Source of the DNA: Candidatus Thiodiazotropha sp. (ex Epidulcina cf. delphinae)
Lineage (GTDB): Bacteria; Pseudomonadota; Gammaproteobacteria; Chromatiales; Chromatiaceae
Assembly (NCBI GenBank): GCA_025656455.1
Contig: JAHXHS010000032.1
Span: 1 to 59,792 of the forward strand
Reading direction: 5' to 3'
DNA: 59,792 nt
Shown here: positions 50,613 through 59,212 of the stretch, one piece after another
Layout: each line of letters starts with the position of its first letter
Numbering within the stretch: the first letter of the stretch is position 1
Notes under the pieces: model-generated
Seen by the model: the letters and a program-made list of their open reading frames with translations, nothing else
Database searches by the model: none
What the model was told of the DNA's origin: nothing
Program-made: the position numbers and the translations under genes

Positions 50613-50956
50613 TCAGAGATGCCGAGCAGTTCCACATCGAACACCAGGGTGGCGTTAGGCGGAATCACCCCTCCCATCCCCCTGGAACCGTAGCCCAATT
50701 GCGGCGGGATTGTGAGCCTGCGTTTACCGCCAACTTTCATCCCGGCAACCCCTTCATCCCAGCCACGGATCACCATCCCCTTACCCAGCGTGAAATCGAA
50801 GGGTTGGTCGCGATCCAGGGATGAGTCGAATTTATCCCCATCCTTCAGCCAACCGGTGTAGTGTACGCTAACCCTCTGACCTGCTGCCGCCACACCGCCG
50901 CTGCCCTCGCTCAGGTCTTCGTATTTCAATCCGGAATCCGTGATTTTTACGCTCAC
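50609..50956 (-). CDS. FKBP-type peptidyl-prolyl isomerase
   Basis: A 115-residue single-domain FKBP. VSVHYTGWLKDGDKFDSSLD (29-48), PFDFTLGKGMVIRGWDEGVA and LTIPPQLGYGSRGMGGVIPP then NATLVFDVELL are the classic active-site motifs (Tyr, Asp, Phe, Trp, Tyr all present). No signal peptide, so it is cytoplasmic. It is translationally coupled to nadC, an unusual pairing with no clear functional link. Confidence 0.93.
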   Translation of the reverse strand: MSVKITDSGLKYEDLSEGSGGVAAAGQRVSVHYTGWLKDGDKFDSSLDRDQPFDFTLGKGMVIRGWDEGVAGMKVGGKRRLTIPPQLGYGSRGMGGVIPPNATLVFDVELLGISE

Positions 50957-51354
50957 CGCTGCCTGATACCTTTTTGTTTGTTGGAAGTCACTGGCACGCA
51001 GTTTAATGGTGATTCAAAGAGAGTCAACGACTCAGACAATGACCCAGGAAATAACTAGTGCTCCGTCAAGGTGATATTGATGAGTTCAGAGCCACCCAGT
51101 AGAACATCCATCACATCACCCATTCAAATCTCAGGTAATTTTGAATGGATGTCTGTTTAGAGTTTGTTTAAGGTTTAGAAACCCGTAGGTCACGTTGCGC
51201 AGCTACGTGACACCCCCATTGAGTCAGGTAGCCGCTCCGCGTCAACCTGACCTACGACCTTAATATATAGAAGATCAACAACATGCACAGAGTCACCCGG
51301 CAACGTGAACGCACCCTCGCACTGATCTCGTCGCTCAGGGGTGAAACATCCGGA
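50957..51354. repeat. Intergenic region with three repeat fragments
   Basis: Holds ACTAGTGCTCCGTCAAGG (51055), related to the sequence right of the element at 1219; the repeat copy 51089-51154; and an imperfect palindrome 51184-51256 (CGTAGGTCACGTTGCGC against GCGTCAACCTGACCTACG). No gene seen. Confidence 0.55.
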
Positions 51355-53697
51355 CTAGGCGGAAGCGGAGGTCGAATCGGTATTCTTCAGGGCGCCGAGC
51401 ATGGCATCCAAGGCCCGGTCCATGATGGGCGTGGAGGAGACCTCGACTTTCTTGGCGCTCCCTTCACGCAGACGTTTTGCCAGACCGGAGGTGGTCAACT
51501 CCATGGCCTTCATGCCTTTGCGGTTCACAAAGATATAGGTATCGGTCACCTTGCTCTTCCAGGAGAGCTTGACACGGACCTTGGTGCCGCCATCCACTAT
51601 CTCCAGCCAACCACCGGTCTCCAGATCCTTCGCCTGCTGAGTGAATTCATCCTGTTCGATAATGGCCTCGTCGGCCATCTCGCGCAGCTGGCTATTGGAG
51701 TCACCGGCCAACTGACTGTCGGGAAAATGGATTTCATGATGGGAGACAGGCTGGGTGCCGGCGGTATGCACCAAATTGGCGTCTCCGCCGCGCAGTACGC
51801 TAATGTGGCAATTCTGCAACTCCTTGAACAGCTTGGCCATCTTATGCTGGTCGAAAGAGATACTGTTGAGACGCTCCCGGACATTCCTCAGCAGCTCGGG
51901 AATCCCGCGCAGCAGCTGCTGCCGCTCTGCGTAATCGGACTTGGGCTGCACACTCCAAAGCAGGCGGTCGACGATCTCCAGGGCATCTTTCCAATCCTGG
52001 CTCTCCGCCCCCTCGCGCAAATAGATGAGTAGCAACACATCCTTCCAACCATCCTCCAAAATCGACATAACGGCTTCAGGCAGCACCTGCTGCTTGCGCA
52101 GTCGCTGGTTGAGCTCATCGGAGACGATCTGTTTGGCGGTCTTAAGCTGTTCCTTGCCCCGGGTAATCTGATTGGTGCGCTTCTCGGCGATCTGGGCGCC
52201 ACGCTGCTCCTGTTGCCACCAGTTGGTGAAGTCCTCATCCAGTTCGGCGAACAGACCGGGGTCGTCATGAAATTCGTTCAATACCCGTTTCACAACCGAC
52301 TCGATCTTGTTGTAAAGGGTATCGTGGGTGCGATCGCCGGTATCGTTCCATCCCACGGCGGCCTGGGCCAGGGTATTCAACAGACGCCGGGCGGGATGCA
52401 CCTTCTTGCTGAAGAACGTTTTGTCGATGATCGCCACTTTCAACATGGGGATCTGCAGGCGGCTGATCAATGCCTTCATGGCATCCGGCAGGCTGTAGTC
52501 GTCGAGAATGAACTCGAACAGCATGGAAATCACATCGATGGTGTCGTTATCCGCATCCCCGAGGGCTCGGGTAATCTGGCCATCCCTGGCAATCTGCAGA
52601 TCACTCACCAGGCGAGCCCGCATCTCCTCGGGACTCATCGTCCGGGTGGCCCGTTGTCCCTGCGGCAACATCACCACGTTCGATTGCTGGATCGCCGAGA
52701 GAACGCCAAGCAGTTCACCGGTATCCACCATCGGCACATTCCCGTTTGGCGTGGCGAGCATCAGGCTGGAAGTCAGCATACCGCTGCCCGTGCTTGCGCG
52801 TCGCACGCCGAGCAGTTGTTGCAGGGTCGTGAATATCTCCGCCTGCACATCTCCCCCGGATGCGACCACATGGGTCGAATCGGGCATCGACGAGGAACTG
52901 GTCACATAGGATGAATCGCTGGCCAGATAGCTCTCACCCCCGTCACCGCGCAACGTGGGAGCTACCGGGTTCCGACGCACCTTGGGGGTCAGCTTGGGGA
53001 TGACTCCTGCGCGTCCCAGCAAGAGATTGATCTCATCGTAGAAACCGCCCATATAGTGCATGACATGACGGTCAAACAACTTGTAGATCACCAGTTTGAC
53101 CGGTAACTCCACCGGTATATTGGCCATCGCCATCTGAAAGGCATTACAGATGACGCCAGGCGCCAGGGGCGACTGCTGGGCAATCCGTTCATCGACCCGC
53201 CCGCCTCCGATCACATAGGCGAAGCGCTGACTCATGGCGTAGAGTTCACGGGTGTAACGACCTTCGGACTTGCTTACCATGTTGGTGACCGCCAAGGAAT
53301 CTTCCAGATCCTCATCGTCCACCAAGGCCATCTCGGAATCGCGACTCAATTGGTCAAGGGTAGGCTGAGCTATGGTGACCTCGCCGGTCTCCCAATAGCG
53401 ATCATAGGCGCGCAGGACCTCCTGGGTGAAGGTGCGGTCGATCCCGGCGCGCAGCTTTCGCAACTCGCGCATGGAATCGAAATAGACATTCTGCAAGGCA
53501 TTGCTTTCCGACTTGTTGGCCATCTCGTAGAGTGCGTCATCGAGATTATCGAACAGGCCGTCCATCAGTTTGGGGAGGGTCTTGACAATGAGGTTGCGGC
53601 ACTCGGACGCAATCCTCCGTCCATTGACGTCAAGAGAGATGTTGTTTCGCTGGGGCACAGCTGAGCCGAATGTAATAATGTTGTCTTGCCTTTGCAT
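51355..53697 (-). CDS. DUF1631 family protein
   Basis: A 780-residue protein of the DUF1631 family, once misannotated as thymidine phosphorylase. Conserved-looking blocks: LDDALYEMANKSESNALQNV, FDRHVMHYMGGFYDEINLLL, FEFILDDYSLPDAMKALISR, LKVAIIDKTFFSKKVHPARR and FTNWWQQEQRG. The C-terminal part (GGWLEIVDGGTKVRVKLSWK; TYIFVNRKGMKAMELTTSGL) looks like a PilZ-type beta-barrel, which could bind a cyclic dinucleotide; that is inference. Mostly helical, soluble. Position near nadC and ampD is conserved in Pseudomonas-type genomes. Confidence 0.88.
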   Translation of the reverse strand: MQRQDNIITFGSAVPQRNNISLDVNGRRIASECRNLIVKTLPKLMDGLFDNLDDALYEMANKSESNALQNVYFDSMRELRKLRAGIDRTFTQEVLRAYDRYWETGEVTIAQPTLDQLSRDSEMALVDDEDLEDSLAVTNMVSKSEGRYTRELYAMSQRFAYVIGGGRVDERIAQQSPLAPGVICNAFQMAMANIPVELPVKLVIYKLFDRHVMHYMGGFYDEINLLLGRAGVIPKLTPKVRRNPVAPTLRGDGGESYLASDSSYVTSSSSMPDSTHVVASGGDVQAEIFTTLQQLLGVRRASTGSGMLTSSLMLATPNGNVPMVDTGELLGVLSAIQQSNVVMLPQGQRATRTMSPEEMRARLVSDLQIARDGQITRALGDADNDTIDVISMLFEFILDDYSLPDAMKALISRLQIPMLKVAIIDKTFFSKKVHPARRLLNTLAQAAVGWNDTGDRTHDTLYNKIESVVKRVLNEFHDDPGLFAELDEDFTNWWQQEQRGAQIAEKRTNQITRGKEQLKTAKQIVSDELNQRLRKQQVLPEAVMSILEDGWKDVLLLIYLREGAESQDWKDALEIVDRLLWSVQPKSDYAERQQLLRGIPELLRNVRERLNSISFDQHKMAKLFKELQNCHISVLRGGDANLVHTAGTQPVSHHEIHFPDSQLAGDSNSQLREMADEAIIEQDEFTQQAKDLETGGWLEIVDGGTKVRVKLSWKSKVTDTYIFVNRKGMKAMELTTSGLAKRLREGSAKKVEVSSTPIMDRALDAMLGALKNTDSTSASA

Positions 53698-54164
53698 CTG
53701 TCGCCACTTGAATGAATCCTACCCAAATCCAAGGCGATACCGGCCTGTTCCTTTCGCCCGCATCTGATGCAAGGCTATGTCAGTACAGGACCAGTGTCTG
53801 AGAATAACCTCACAAAAGTGTCATGCAATCATTCAGGAATACCCGGCATCATTTTACTGAACATTATACAAAACCTAGCACCAAGCTACTGTACAATCAA
53901 TGATTTCCGTAATTATGCCCCCCTTTCGCCTCCCCGCTATCCACACCGCCGCCAGGATCCTGGGCCAGGTCGCTTGATGAACTAGATTCCGGGTCGCTAC
54001 CCGCATCGCCATATTGATCAATGCCTGCGCGGAAAAACCGACCCGGCTGATCCGCCAGCGATAGAAGCAGGATCGAATCTGCGCTATTGTTGCCAAACGG
54101 CCTTGATGTGACCCTGGCCCCTATCTGAAACTTATATAGTTAAGAACCGTTTCGACCCCACTCC
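53698..54164. other. Intergenic region between DUF1631 and the DUF1538 operon
   Basis: A 467-nt divergent spacer. A minus-strand 73-codon frame (53875-54096, with SCFYRWRISRVGFSAQALIN) looks faintly protein-like but I do not recognise it and do not call it. Promoters of both flanking genes should lie here. Confidence 0.4.
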
Positions 54165-54896
54165 ATGCGACTACTCCGGCACTTTATTGCATCGCTTTTC
54201 GACAGTTTCCGCGATCTGCTGCCCATCGTGGTGGTGATTGCCTTTTTCCAGATGGTCGTCCTGCAACAACCCATCCCCAACCTTGGTAGCCTGCTGTCTG
54301 GATCGCTGTTGGTGCTGCTCGGCCTGAGTCTGTTTGTCGAGGGATTGAATCTGGGGCTGTTTCCCCTCGGAGAGGGAATGGCCTGGGACTTTGCCCGCAA
54401 GGGAAGCTTGACTTGGCTGCTCCTGTTCGCCTTTGCGCTGGGTTTCGGCACCACCGTCGCAGAACCGGCGCTTATCAAGATCGCCCAGGAGGCCGCTGAC
54501 GTCGCCGCGGTGGGCGGGATGATCGCCAATACCCCCAATGCACAAAACGACTATGCCCAGGGTCTTCGCTATACCGTGGCTGTTTCCGTCGGTTTCGCCA
54601 TCGTCATCGGAGTGCTGAGAATCGTCAAGGGATGGCCGGTGCAATATCTGATCATCGGTGGCTACCTTGGGGTAGTATTAATGACTGCTATCGCGCCAAA
54701 TGAGATTATAGGGATCGCTTATGACTCCGGCGGCGTAACCACCTCCACCGTAACCGTCCCGCTTGTCACAGCGTTGGGGGTCGGACTCGCTTCCAGCATC
54801 AAGGGCCGCAACCCCATGATCGACGGTTTCGGGCTGATCGCCTTCGCCTCGCTCACACCCATGATTTTCGTCATGGGTTATGGGCTGCTGTTATGA
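54165..54896 (+). CDS. DUF1538 membrane protein, first of pair (UmpA/UmpB-like)
   Basis: A 243-residue protein with about six or seven membrane segments. Signature loops: FALGFGTTVAEPALIKIAQE (about 85-104) and IAYDSGGVTTSTVTVPLVTA, then LGVGLASSIKGRNPMIDGFG (about 184-223). A pair of DUF1538 proteins (UmpA and UmpB) from Halomonas has been reported as a cation/proton antiporter; this pair may act likewise. The polar helix-break motif GGVTTSTVTVP suggests an ion path. Overlaps the next gene by 4 nt. Confidence 0.85.
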   Translation: MRLLRHFIASLFDSFRDLLPIVVVIAFFQMVVLQQPIPNLGSLLSGSLLVLLGLSLFVEGLNLGLFPLGEGMAWDFARKGSLTWLLLFAFALGFGTTVAEPALIKIAQEAADVAAVGGMIANTPNAQNDYAQGLRYTVAVSVGFAIVIGVLRIVKGWPVQYLIIGGYLGVVLMTAIAPNEIIGIAYDSGGVTTSTVTVPLVTALGVGLASSIKGRNPMIDGFGLIAFASLTPMIFVMGYGLLL

Positions 54897-55660
54897 ACGA
54901 GATCATTACCCATTTCATCGCGGTATTGAGCGGTACGCTCCTGGACGTACTGCCCATCGCCGGGATCCTGTTCGGCTTTCAATTTCTGATTTTGCGCCGG
55001 CCCTTGAAAAATCCCAAGGAGGTCATGCTTGGTTTCCTGATGGTTCTGGCCGGTCTGGTGCTGTTCCTCGAGGGTCTCGACCTGGCGCTGTTCCCACTCG
55101 GCAAGTTGATGGCCAACCAACTGACCTCACCGGAACTGCTCAATACCCAGTCGGCGGGTGGCAACGTTGAGTGGCACCACTACTTCTGGGTCTATCTGTT
55201 CGCTGCCAGCATCGGCTTTTCCACAACCATCGCCGAACCCTCTCTGATAGCCGTGGCGATCAAGGCCAACCAAGTCTCAGCCGGGGCCATCAGCCAGTGG
55301 GGGCTGCGAATCGCCGTCGCCATCGGCGTCGCCATCGGCATAACCCTCGGGAGCTACCGAATCATCACCGGCACCCCCTTGCACTGGTACATCATGTCAG
55401 GCTATGTGGTGGTCATCCTCCAGACCCTATTCGCCCCTCGCTCGATCATCGCCCTGGCCTATGATTCAGGCGGCGTCACCACCTCCACGGTCACCGTACC
55501 CCTGGTCGCCGCCCTTGGGCTGGGCCTGTCGAGCAATATCCCCGGACGCAACCCCATGTTGGATGGCTTTGGCCTGATCGCCTTCGCCAGCCTGTTTCCG
55601 ATCATGTCCGTCATGGCCTACGCCCAGTTGAGCGAACGGCGTAGCAAACGACATAATTGA
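54893..55660 (+). CDS. DUF1538 membrane protein, second of pair
   Basis: A 255-residue paralogue of the upstream gene: ASIGFSTTIAEPSLIAVAIK and LAYDSGGVTTSTVTVPLVAA then LGLGLSSNIPGRNPMLDGFG keep both signature loops. The two are probably subunits of one transporter. It begins in an ATGA overlap with the first gene and is followed after 21 nt by a PII-like gene with its own GAGG ribosome site. Confidence 0.86.
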   Translation: MNEIITHFIAVLSGTLLDVLPIAGILFGFQFLILRRPLKNPKEVMLGFLMVLAGLVLFLEGLDLALFPLGKLMANQLTSPELLNTQSAGGNVEWHHYFWVYLFAASIGFSTTIAEPSLIAVAIKANQVSAGAISQWGLRIAVAIGVAIGITLGSYRIITGTPLHWYIMSGYVVVILQTLFAPRSIIALAYDSGGVTTSTVTVPLVAALGLGLSSNIPGRNPMLDGFGLIAFASLFPIMSVMAYAQLSERRSKRHN

Positions 55661-55681
55661 TGATACAACGAGGTATATCCC

Positions 55682-56032
55682 ATGCACTTCAAACTCATCA
55701 TCGCCCTGGTAGAGGACAGCACCACTGAAAAGGTCCTCGAGGCCGCCCGCTCTGCCGGAGCCACCGGCTCAACCGTCATCAATCACGCCAGGGGCGAAGG
55801 GATTAGGCAGTCCAAGACCTTTTTAGGTCTGACCCTCGACACCCAACGCGATGTATTGTTGCTGCTGGTCGAGGAACATCTCTGTCGGCCCATTCTCGAA
55901 AAAATCGCCGAAGCAGGCCAATTCGACGATCAACCAGGCAGCGGCATCGCATTCCAGATTGACATCGAAGATGCAGTCGGTGTCAGCCATCAAATTCAGA
56001 CACTCTCACAAGTAATCGAGGAGGAGTTATGA
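55682..56032 (+). CDS. PII-like signalling protein of the DUF1538 operon
   Basis: A 116-residue PII-superfamily protein. FKLIIALVEDSTTEKVLEAA (3-22) and AGATGSTVINHARGEGIRQS match the PII fold and T-loop entry; DVLLLLVEEHLCRPILEKIA follows. The T-loop is short and lacks the Tyr51 of GlnB, so uridylylation is not expected; the segment GSGIAFQIDIEDAVGVSHQ is the C-terminal strand. It most likely binds a nucleotide and gates the transporter encoded upstream. It overlaps the CBS gene by 4 nt. Confidence 0.82.
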   Translation: MHFKLIIALVEDSTTEKVLEAARSAGATGSTVINHARGEGIRQSKTFLGLTLDTQRDVLLLLVEEHLCRPILEKIAEAGQFDDQPGSGIAFQIDIEDAVGVSHQIQTLSQVIEEEL

Positions 56033-56445
56033 GCGAACGGCTTTTAATCCGCGTTAGGGATGTGATGAAAACCGACTTTGATACGGTCGACGGCATGGAT
56101 ACGGTGCAGATGGCGCTGGAAAAAATGATCCATGTGGAGACAAAATCACTGATTGTTGAAAAACGTCATACGGACGATGAATTCGGCTTGGTCATGCTGT
56201 CGGATATCGCCCGACAGGTATTGGCCAAGGACCGCGCCCCGGAGCGGGTCAATATCTATGAGATCATGACAAAACCCGCGCTCACCGTATCACCCAATAT
56301 GGACATCCGCTACTGCGCGAGAATTTTCAGCCGTTTCGATCTATCCCGGGCGCCGGTGGTAGAACATGGCGAAATAGTGGGTATTGTGAGCCATACCGAC
56401 ATGGTCCTGAAAGGTCTTGCACCCAAACTGGCGGATAGCAGTTGA
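56029..56445 (+). CDS. CBS-domain protein of the DUF1538 operon
   Basis: A 138-residue protein made of two CBS motifs: VRDVMKTDFDTVDGMDTVQM with GLVMLSDIARQVL (1-70), and IYEIMTKPALTVSPNMDIRY with APVVEHGEIVGIVSHTDMVL (about 78-130). CBS pairs bind adenine nucleotides. With the PII-like gene it gives the operon two nucleotide sensors for one transporter. Translation is coupled to the PII-like gene (ATGA) and its TGA overlaps the TTG start of ampD. Confidence 0.87.
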   Translation: MSERLLIRVRDVMKTDFDTVDGMDTVQMALEKMIHVETKSLIVEKRHTDDEFGLVMLSDIARQVLAKDRAPERVNIYEIMTKPALTVSPNMDIRYCARIFSRFDLSRAPVVEHGEIVGIVSHTDMVLKGLAPKLADSS

Positions 56446-56990
56446 TCCGGGAGGATGACATCCTTCTGAGGGATGCCGAATACCACCACTGTCAGAATAT
56501 GGATGACCGGCCGCCCGGCACCGGGATCGATCTCCTGGTGATACACAGTATCAGCCTGCCTCCGGGGGAATTCGGCGGTGAGTGGATCGATGACCTGTTC
56601 ATGAACCGGCTGGATGCCGATGCTCACCCCCATTTCTCCGAAATCGTGAATTTGAAAGTCTCCTGCCATATCCTGATCCGGCGTGACGGCAAAATCATCC
56701 AATATGTCCCCCTCAACCGGCGCGCCTGGCACGCGGGCGACTCCGAATTCTGCGGCCGTCAATGCTGCAACGACTTCTCGATCGGCATCGAACTCGAAGG
56801 CTCGGAGGAACAACCCTACACAAACACGCAGTACACAGTCCTGGCGGATATCTCCAAACAGATCATCCGTCTCTACCCCGCCATTACCCGCGAACGAATA
56901 ACCGGCCATGCAACCATCGCCCCAGGCCGCAAAACCGATCCAGGCCCTCTGTTCGATTGGCACAGATACTTAAATCGGCTCTTCCCCTGA
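56442..56990 (+). CDS. ampD: 1,6-anhydro-N-acetylmuramyl-L-alanine amidase AmpD
   Basis: A 182-residue zinc amidase that trims recycled muropeptides in the cytoplasm and so keeps AmpR-type beta-lactamase induction low. Zinc ligands: His in LLVIHSISLPPG (about 35), His in ITGHATIAPGRKTDPGPLFD (about 156) and Asp in the same segment; VSCHILIRRDGKIIQYVPL and IGIELEGSEEQPYTNTQY are family motifs. The start appears to be TTG 56442, overlapping the CBS gene stop; no better ATG is at hand. Confidence 0.94.
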   Translation: MIREDDILLRDAEYHHCQNMDDRPPGTGIDLLVIHSISLPPGEFGGEWIDDLFMNRLDADAHPHFSEIVNLKVSCHILIRRDGKIIQYVPLNRRAWHAGDSEFCGRQCCNDFSIGIELEGSEEQPYTNTQYTVLADISKQIIRLYPAITRERITGHATIAPGRKTDPGPLFDWHRYLNRLFP

Positions 56991-57251
56991 TCGAAGAGGC
57001 ATGACCACCTGCTTCCTCCATCCTGCGATGGCAGACCAGCCTACTTGCACTGATTGGCGTTCACCGGCAGACTTATGACGCCCGATATGGCGCGGAAAAC
57101 GGTTGAGCTTCGCCATTTCCGGCCACTCGCTCAGGGGAATCCTTAACCCGGATGTTTCACCCAGGTTAATTCCATTCTCGGGCTTGAACCTGATATTGGC
57201 AGGTCCAGGTTGAAACTTTTTACCATTTATCCGACACTTGCGCGATGACAC
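56970..57251 (-). CDS. Possible antisense-strand small protein between ampD and ampE
   Basis: A 93-codon frame almost filling the 254-nt gap between ampD and ampE, overlapping both slightly. Segments such as ANIRFKPENGINLGETSGLR and IPLSEWPEMAKLNRFPRHIG look like a real or once-real protein, but I recognise no family. It could be a remnant, or a chance frame. Confidence 0.3.
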   Translation of the reverse strand: MSSRKCRINGKKFQPGPANIRFKPENGINLGETSGLRIPLSEWPEMAKLNRFPRHIGRHKSAGERQSVQVGWSAIAGWRKQVVMPLRSGEEPI

Positions 57252-58132
57252 TGACGATCATCCTTATCTGCCTGATAGCAGAGCGCTTTCTGCTTGATCA
57301 TCGGCACCTGCGAAACAACCGCTGGTTTTTCCGCTATGATCAATGGCAGCAACGGCAGGGGCTCCCCGATGCGATGCAGCGCGGCCTGGCAGGCATGCTG
57401 TTGCTGCTACTGCCGCCGCTACTGCTGACCGGCATCTTCCAGCATCTCTTCCATGACGCCCTCTTCGGCCTTCTGGACATCGGTTTCTCGATCGCCGTTC
57501 TACTCTACTGCCTAGGCCCGGATGACCTGGACTCCCAAGTCAGCCACTATACGCAAGCCTTCGAGCATAGCGATGACGCAAAGACTAAAGCCATTGCCCG
57601 CTCCCTTATCGACGACGAACCGCCCCCCAGCGAGCCCGCGCGCTCCCAAGCGGTAGCGGAGGGGGTCCTGTTCCAGGCCAACCGGCGTCTGTTCGCCGTG
57701 CTCTTCTGGTTCATCCTGCTGGGTCCGGTCGGCGCCATGTTCTACCGGCTCGCCACCTGGCTGTCGGCAGTGGATCAAGCCGAGCGGGATGTCGATTTTT
57801 CCCTCAACTGCAAGCAACTGATCACCATCCTGGAATGGATACCCGCCAGAATCACCGCCAGCTTCTATGCCGTTGCCGGCAGCTTCGAGGATGCCCTCTA
57901 TGGCTGGCGCAGCTATCGGCAAAGCCGCTACAGCGAGTTCAGCGACAGCAATGCCGGCACTCTGATCTGCACCGGCAGCGGCGCCATGCGCATGACCACC
58001 CTCCTGGAAGAGGCGAATGACGGCGCGCAAGTCTACAGTTACCTGCCTCAGGCCGCCATGGCGCTTATCTGGAGATCCCTGGTTGTCTGTCTGGTTCTTA
58101 TCGCCTTACTCACCCTGACCGGACTGATTTAG
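57245..58132 (+). CDS. ampE: AmpE regulatory membrane protein
   Basis: A 295-residue inner membrane protein with about four hydrophobic segments (MLLLLLPPLLLTGIFQ; LLDIGFSIAVLLYCLG; LFAVLFWFILLGPVGAMFYR; LVVCLVLIALLTLTGLI). The segment ANRRLFAVLFWFILLGPVGA and MFYRLATWL resemble AmpE/CobD-like proteins. Its exact role in beta-lactamase regulation is unclear. It follows ampD, as in Pseudomonas and enterics, but with a 254-nt gap. Confidence 0.9.
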   Translation: MTLTIILICLIAERFLLDHRHLRNNRWFFRYDQWQQRQGLPDAMQRGLAGMLLLLLPPLLLTGIFQHLFHDALFGLLDIGFSIAVLLYCLGPDDLDSQVSHYTQAFEHSDDAKTKAIARSLIDDEPPPSEPARSQAVAEGVLFQANRRLFAVLFWFILLGPVGAMFYRLATWLSAVDQAERDVDFSLNCKQLITILEWIPARITASFYAVAGSFEDALYGWRSYRQSRYSEFSDSNAGTLICTGSGAMRMTTLLEEANDGAQVYSYLPQAAMALIWRSLVVCLVLIALLTLTGLI

Positions 58133-58286
58133 GGAAAAAGATCGGCGTCAGGCGCCATTCGTGACTCACCTCACGCTTTTCTTTTGCCAACTTGGTTATA
58201 TATCAAGTTAGTAAAGGATTTTTTATCCTATTGTTGATCGATACTGGCGTAGACCGGTAACCCAAAAGCAATTGAGGAGATATCAC

Positions 58287-58367
58287 ATGTCATGGCTGCT
58301 ACTGGCTATCTTAGCGGTTGTCGTCGTATCGGTGCTGGCAACCGAGACCATCGAGTTTCCAGACTGA
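58287..58367 (+). CDS. 26-residue single-helix membrane peptide
   Basis: ATG-initiated frame encoding MSWLLLAILAVVVVSVLATE followed by TIEFPD and TGA. A strong GAGGAG ribosome site (58274-58279) lies 7 nt upstream. Residues 3-18 form one hydrophobic helix; the tail is acidic. It is far shorter than ordinary gene calls but has all the marks of a translated small membrane protein. No family recognised. Confidence 0.6.
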   Translation: MSWLLLAILAVVVVSVLATETIEFPD

Positions 58368-58428
58368 ACCAAGACTAACCTATCGAAAATCACCATTTTC
58401 CGAAGATAAACACAGCGTTGGGAGCGGC

Positions 58429-59007
58429 CTAGGGACGGCCGCCGCGGTTAGGCTGCTGCCGTACATATTCGTACATGACGATTGACGCCGCCACTGCCAC
58501 GTTCAGACTCTCAACCTGCCCGAACTGCGGGATGCCCAGGCACTCGATCTCAGGGTAGTCGCCCGGGTCGAAGCTGTGTCCCCACTCCTCATGGCCCAAC
58601 ACAAAAGCCGTCTTCCCGGCCAACGCGGAGCGCATCAGTGACTGCTCACAGTCACCGCGCAACATCACAATACGATATCCACGCCTGATAAGATCCTGAT
58701 AACTCTGATCAAAACTTGTATAAAAACGCGCCGGCACCTTTTTAAATGCCCCTTTCCCAGGAGAAGGGTCGAAAGGGCCGATATCGATCAAGTGTATTTC
58801 ATGGGCACCGAAGGCCTCGGCGCTGCGAAAGATCTTCGCCACATTGAAGCCCGCTTTCATATGATCCAGCACGACAATGAAATCGTGCACCCCAGGCTTG
58901 GCCAGCAGATTCCGTTGCCGCTGTTTTTTGTAGCGCATCATGGCCTGATCCCTGGCCTCCCCGCGTTCGCGTTTGCTCTTTCTCTGTCGCAACATGATAA
59001 CCGTCAA
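58429..59007 (-). CDS. TrmH/SpoU-family RNA 2'-O-methyltransferase
   Basis: A 192-residue SPOUT enzyme. Motif 1 FIVVLDHMKAGFNVAKIFRS (about 43-62) with AEAFGAHEIHLID, motif 2 KTAFVLGHEEWGHSFD (about 131-146) and motif 3 IPQFGQVESLNVAVAASIVM (about 157-176) form the trefoil knot that binds SAM. The basic N-terminus (RQRKSKRERGEARDQAMMRY) should bind RNA. Closest in layout to tRNA Gm18 methylase-like proteins; the exact target is not determined. A start at MLRQRKSK, four codons in, is possible. Confidence 0.88.
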   Translation of the reverse strand: MTVIMLRQRKSKRERGEARDQAMMRYKKQRQRNLLAKPGVHDFIVVLDHMKAGFNVAKIFRSAEAFGAHEIHLIDIGPFDPSPGKGAFKKVPARFYTSFDQSYQDLIRRGYRIVMLRGDCEQSLMRSALAGKTAFVLGHEEWGHSFDPGDYPEIECLGIPQFGQVESLNVAVAASIVMYEYVRQQPNRGGRP

Positions 59008-59212
59008 TGCATTAATGCTCAGGAGAGGTATACCAAGTACTAAGCGCTTTTACCATTTTGCCTATCATTGCCTTATTCGCGCATGACTCGAGCGCAAGCG
59101 CTCCGCTCCCACTGCTCATGAGACGCCATTTCGCAACGTAGGGCTCGATGCCGGACCAGGCTGAGAATGGGAAGTGAGAGGACGGCCTGCGTACCCCTTA
59201 TAATGCCGATTT

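Noticed and set aside
53875..54096. 73-codon minus-strand frame between DUF1631 and DUF1538
   Set aside because: Some protein-like segments but no recognised family and no good ribosome site; left as uncalled.
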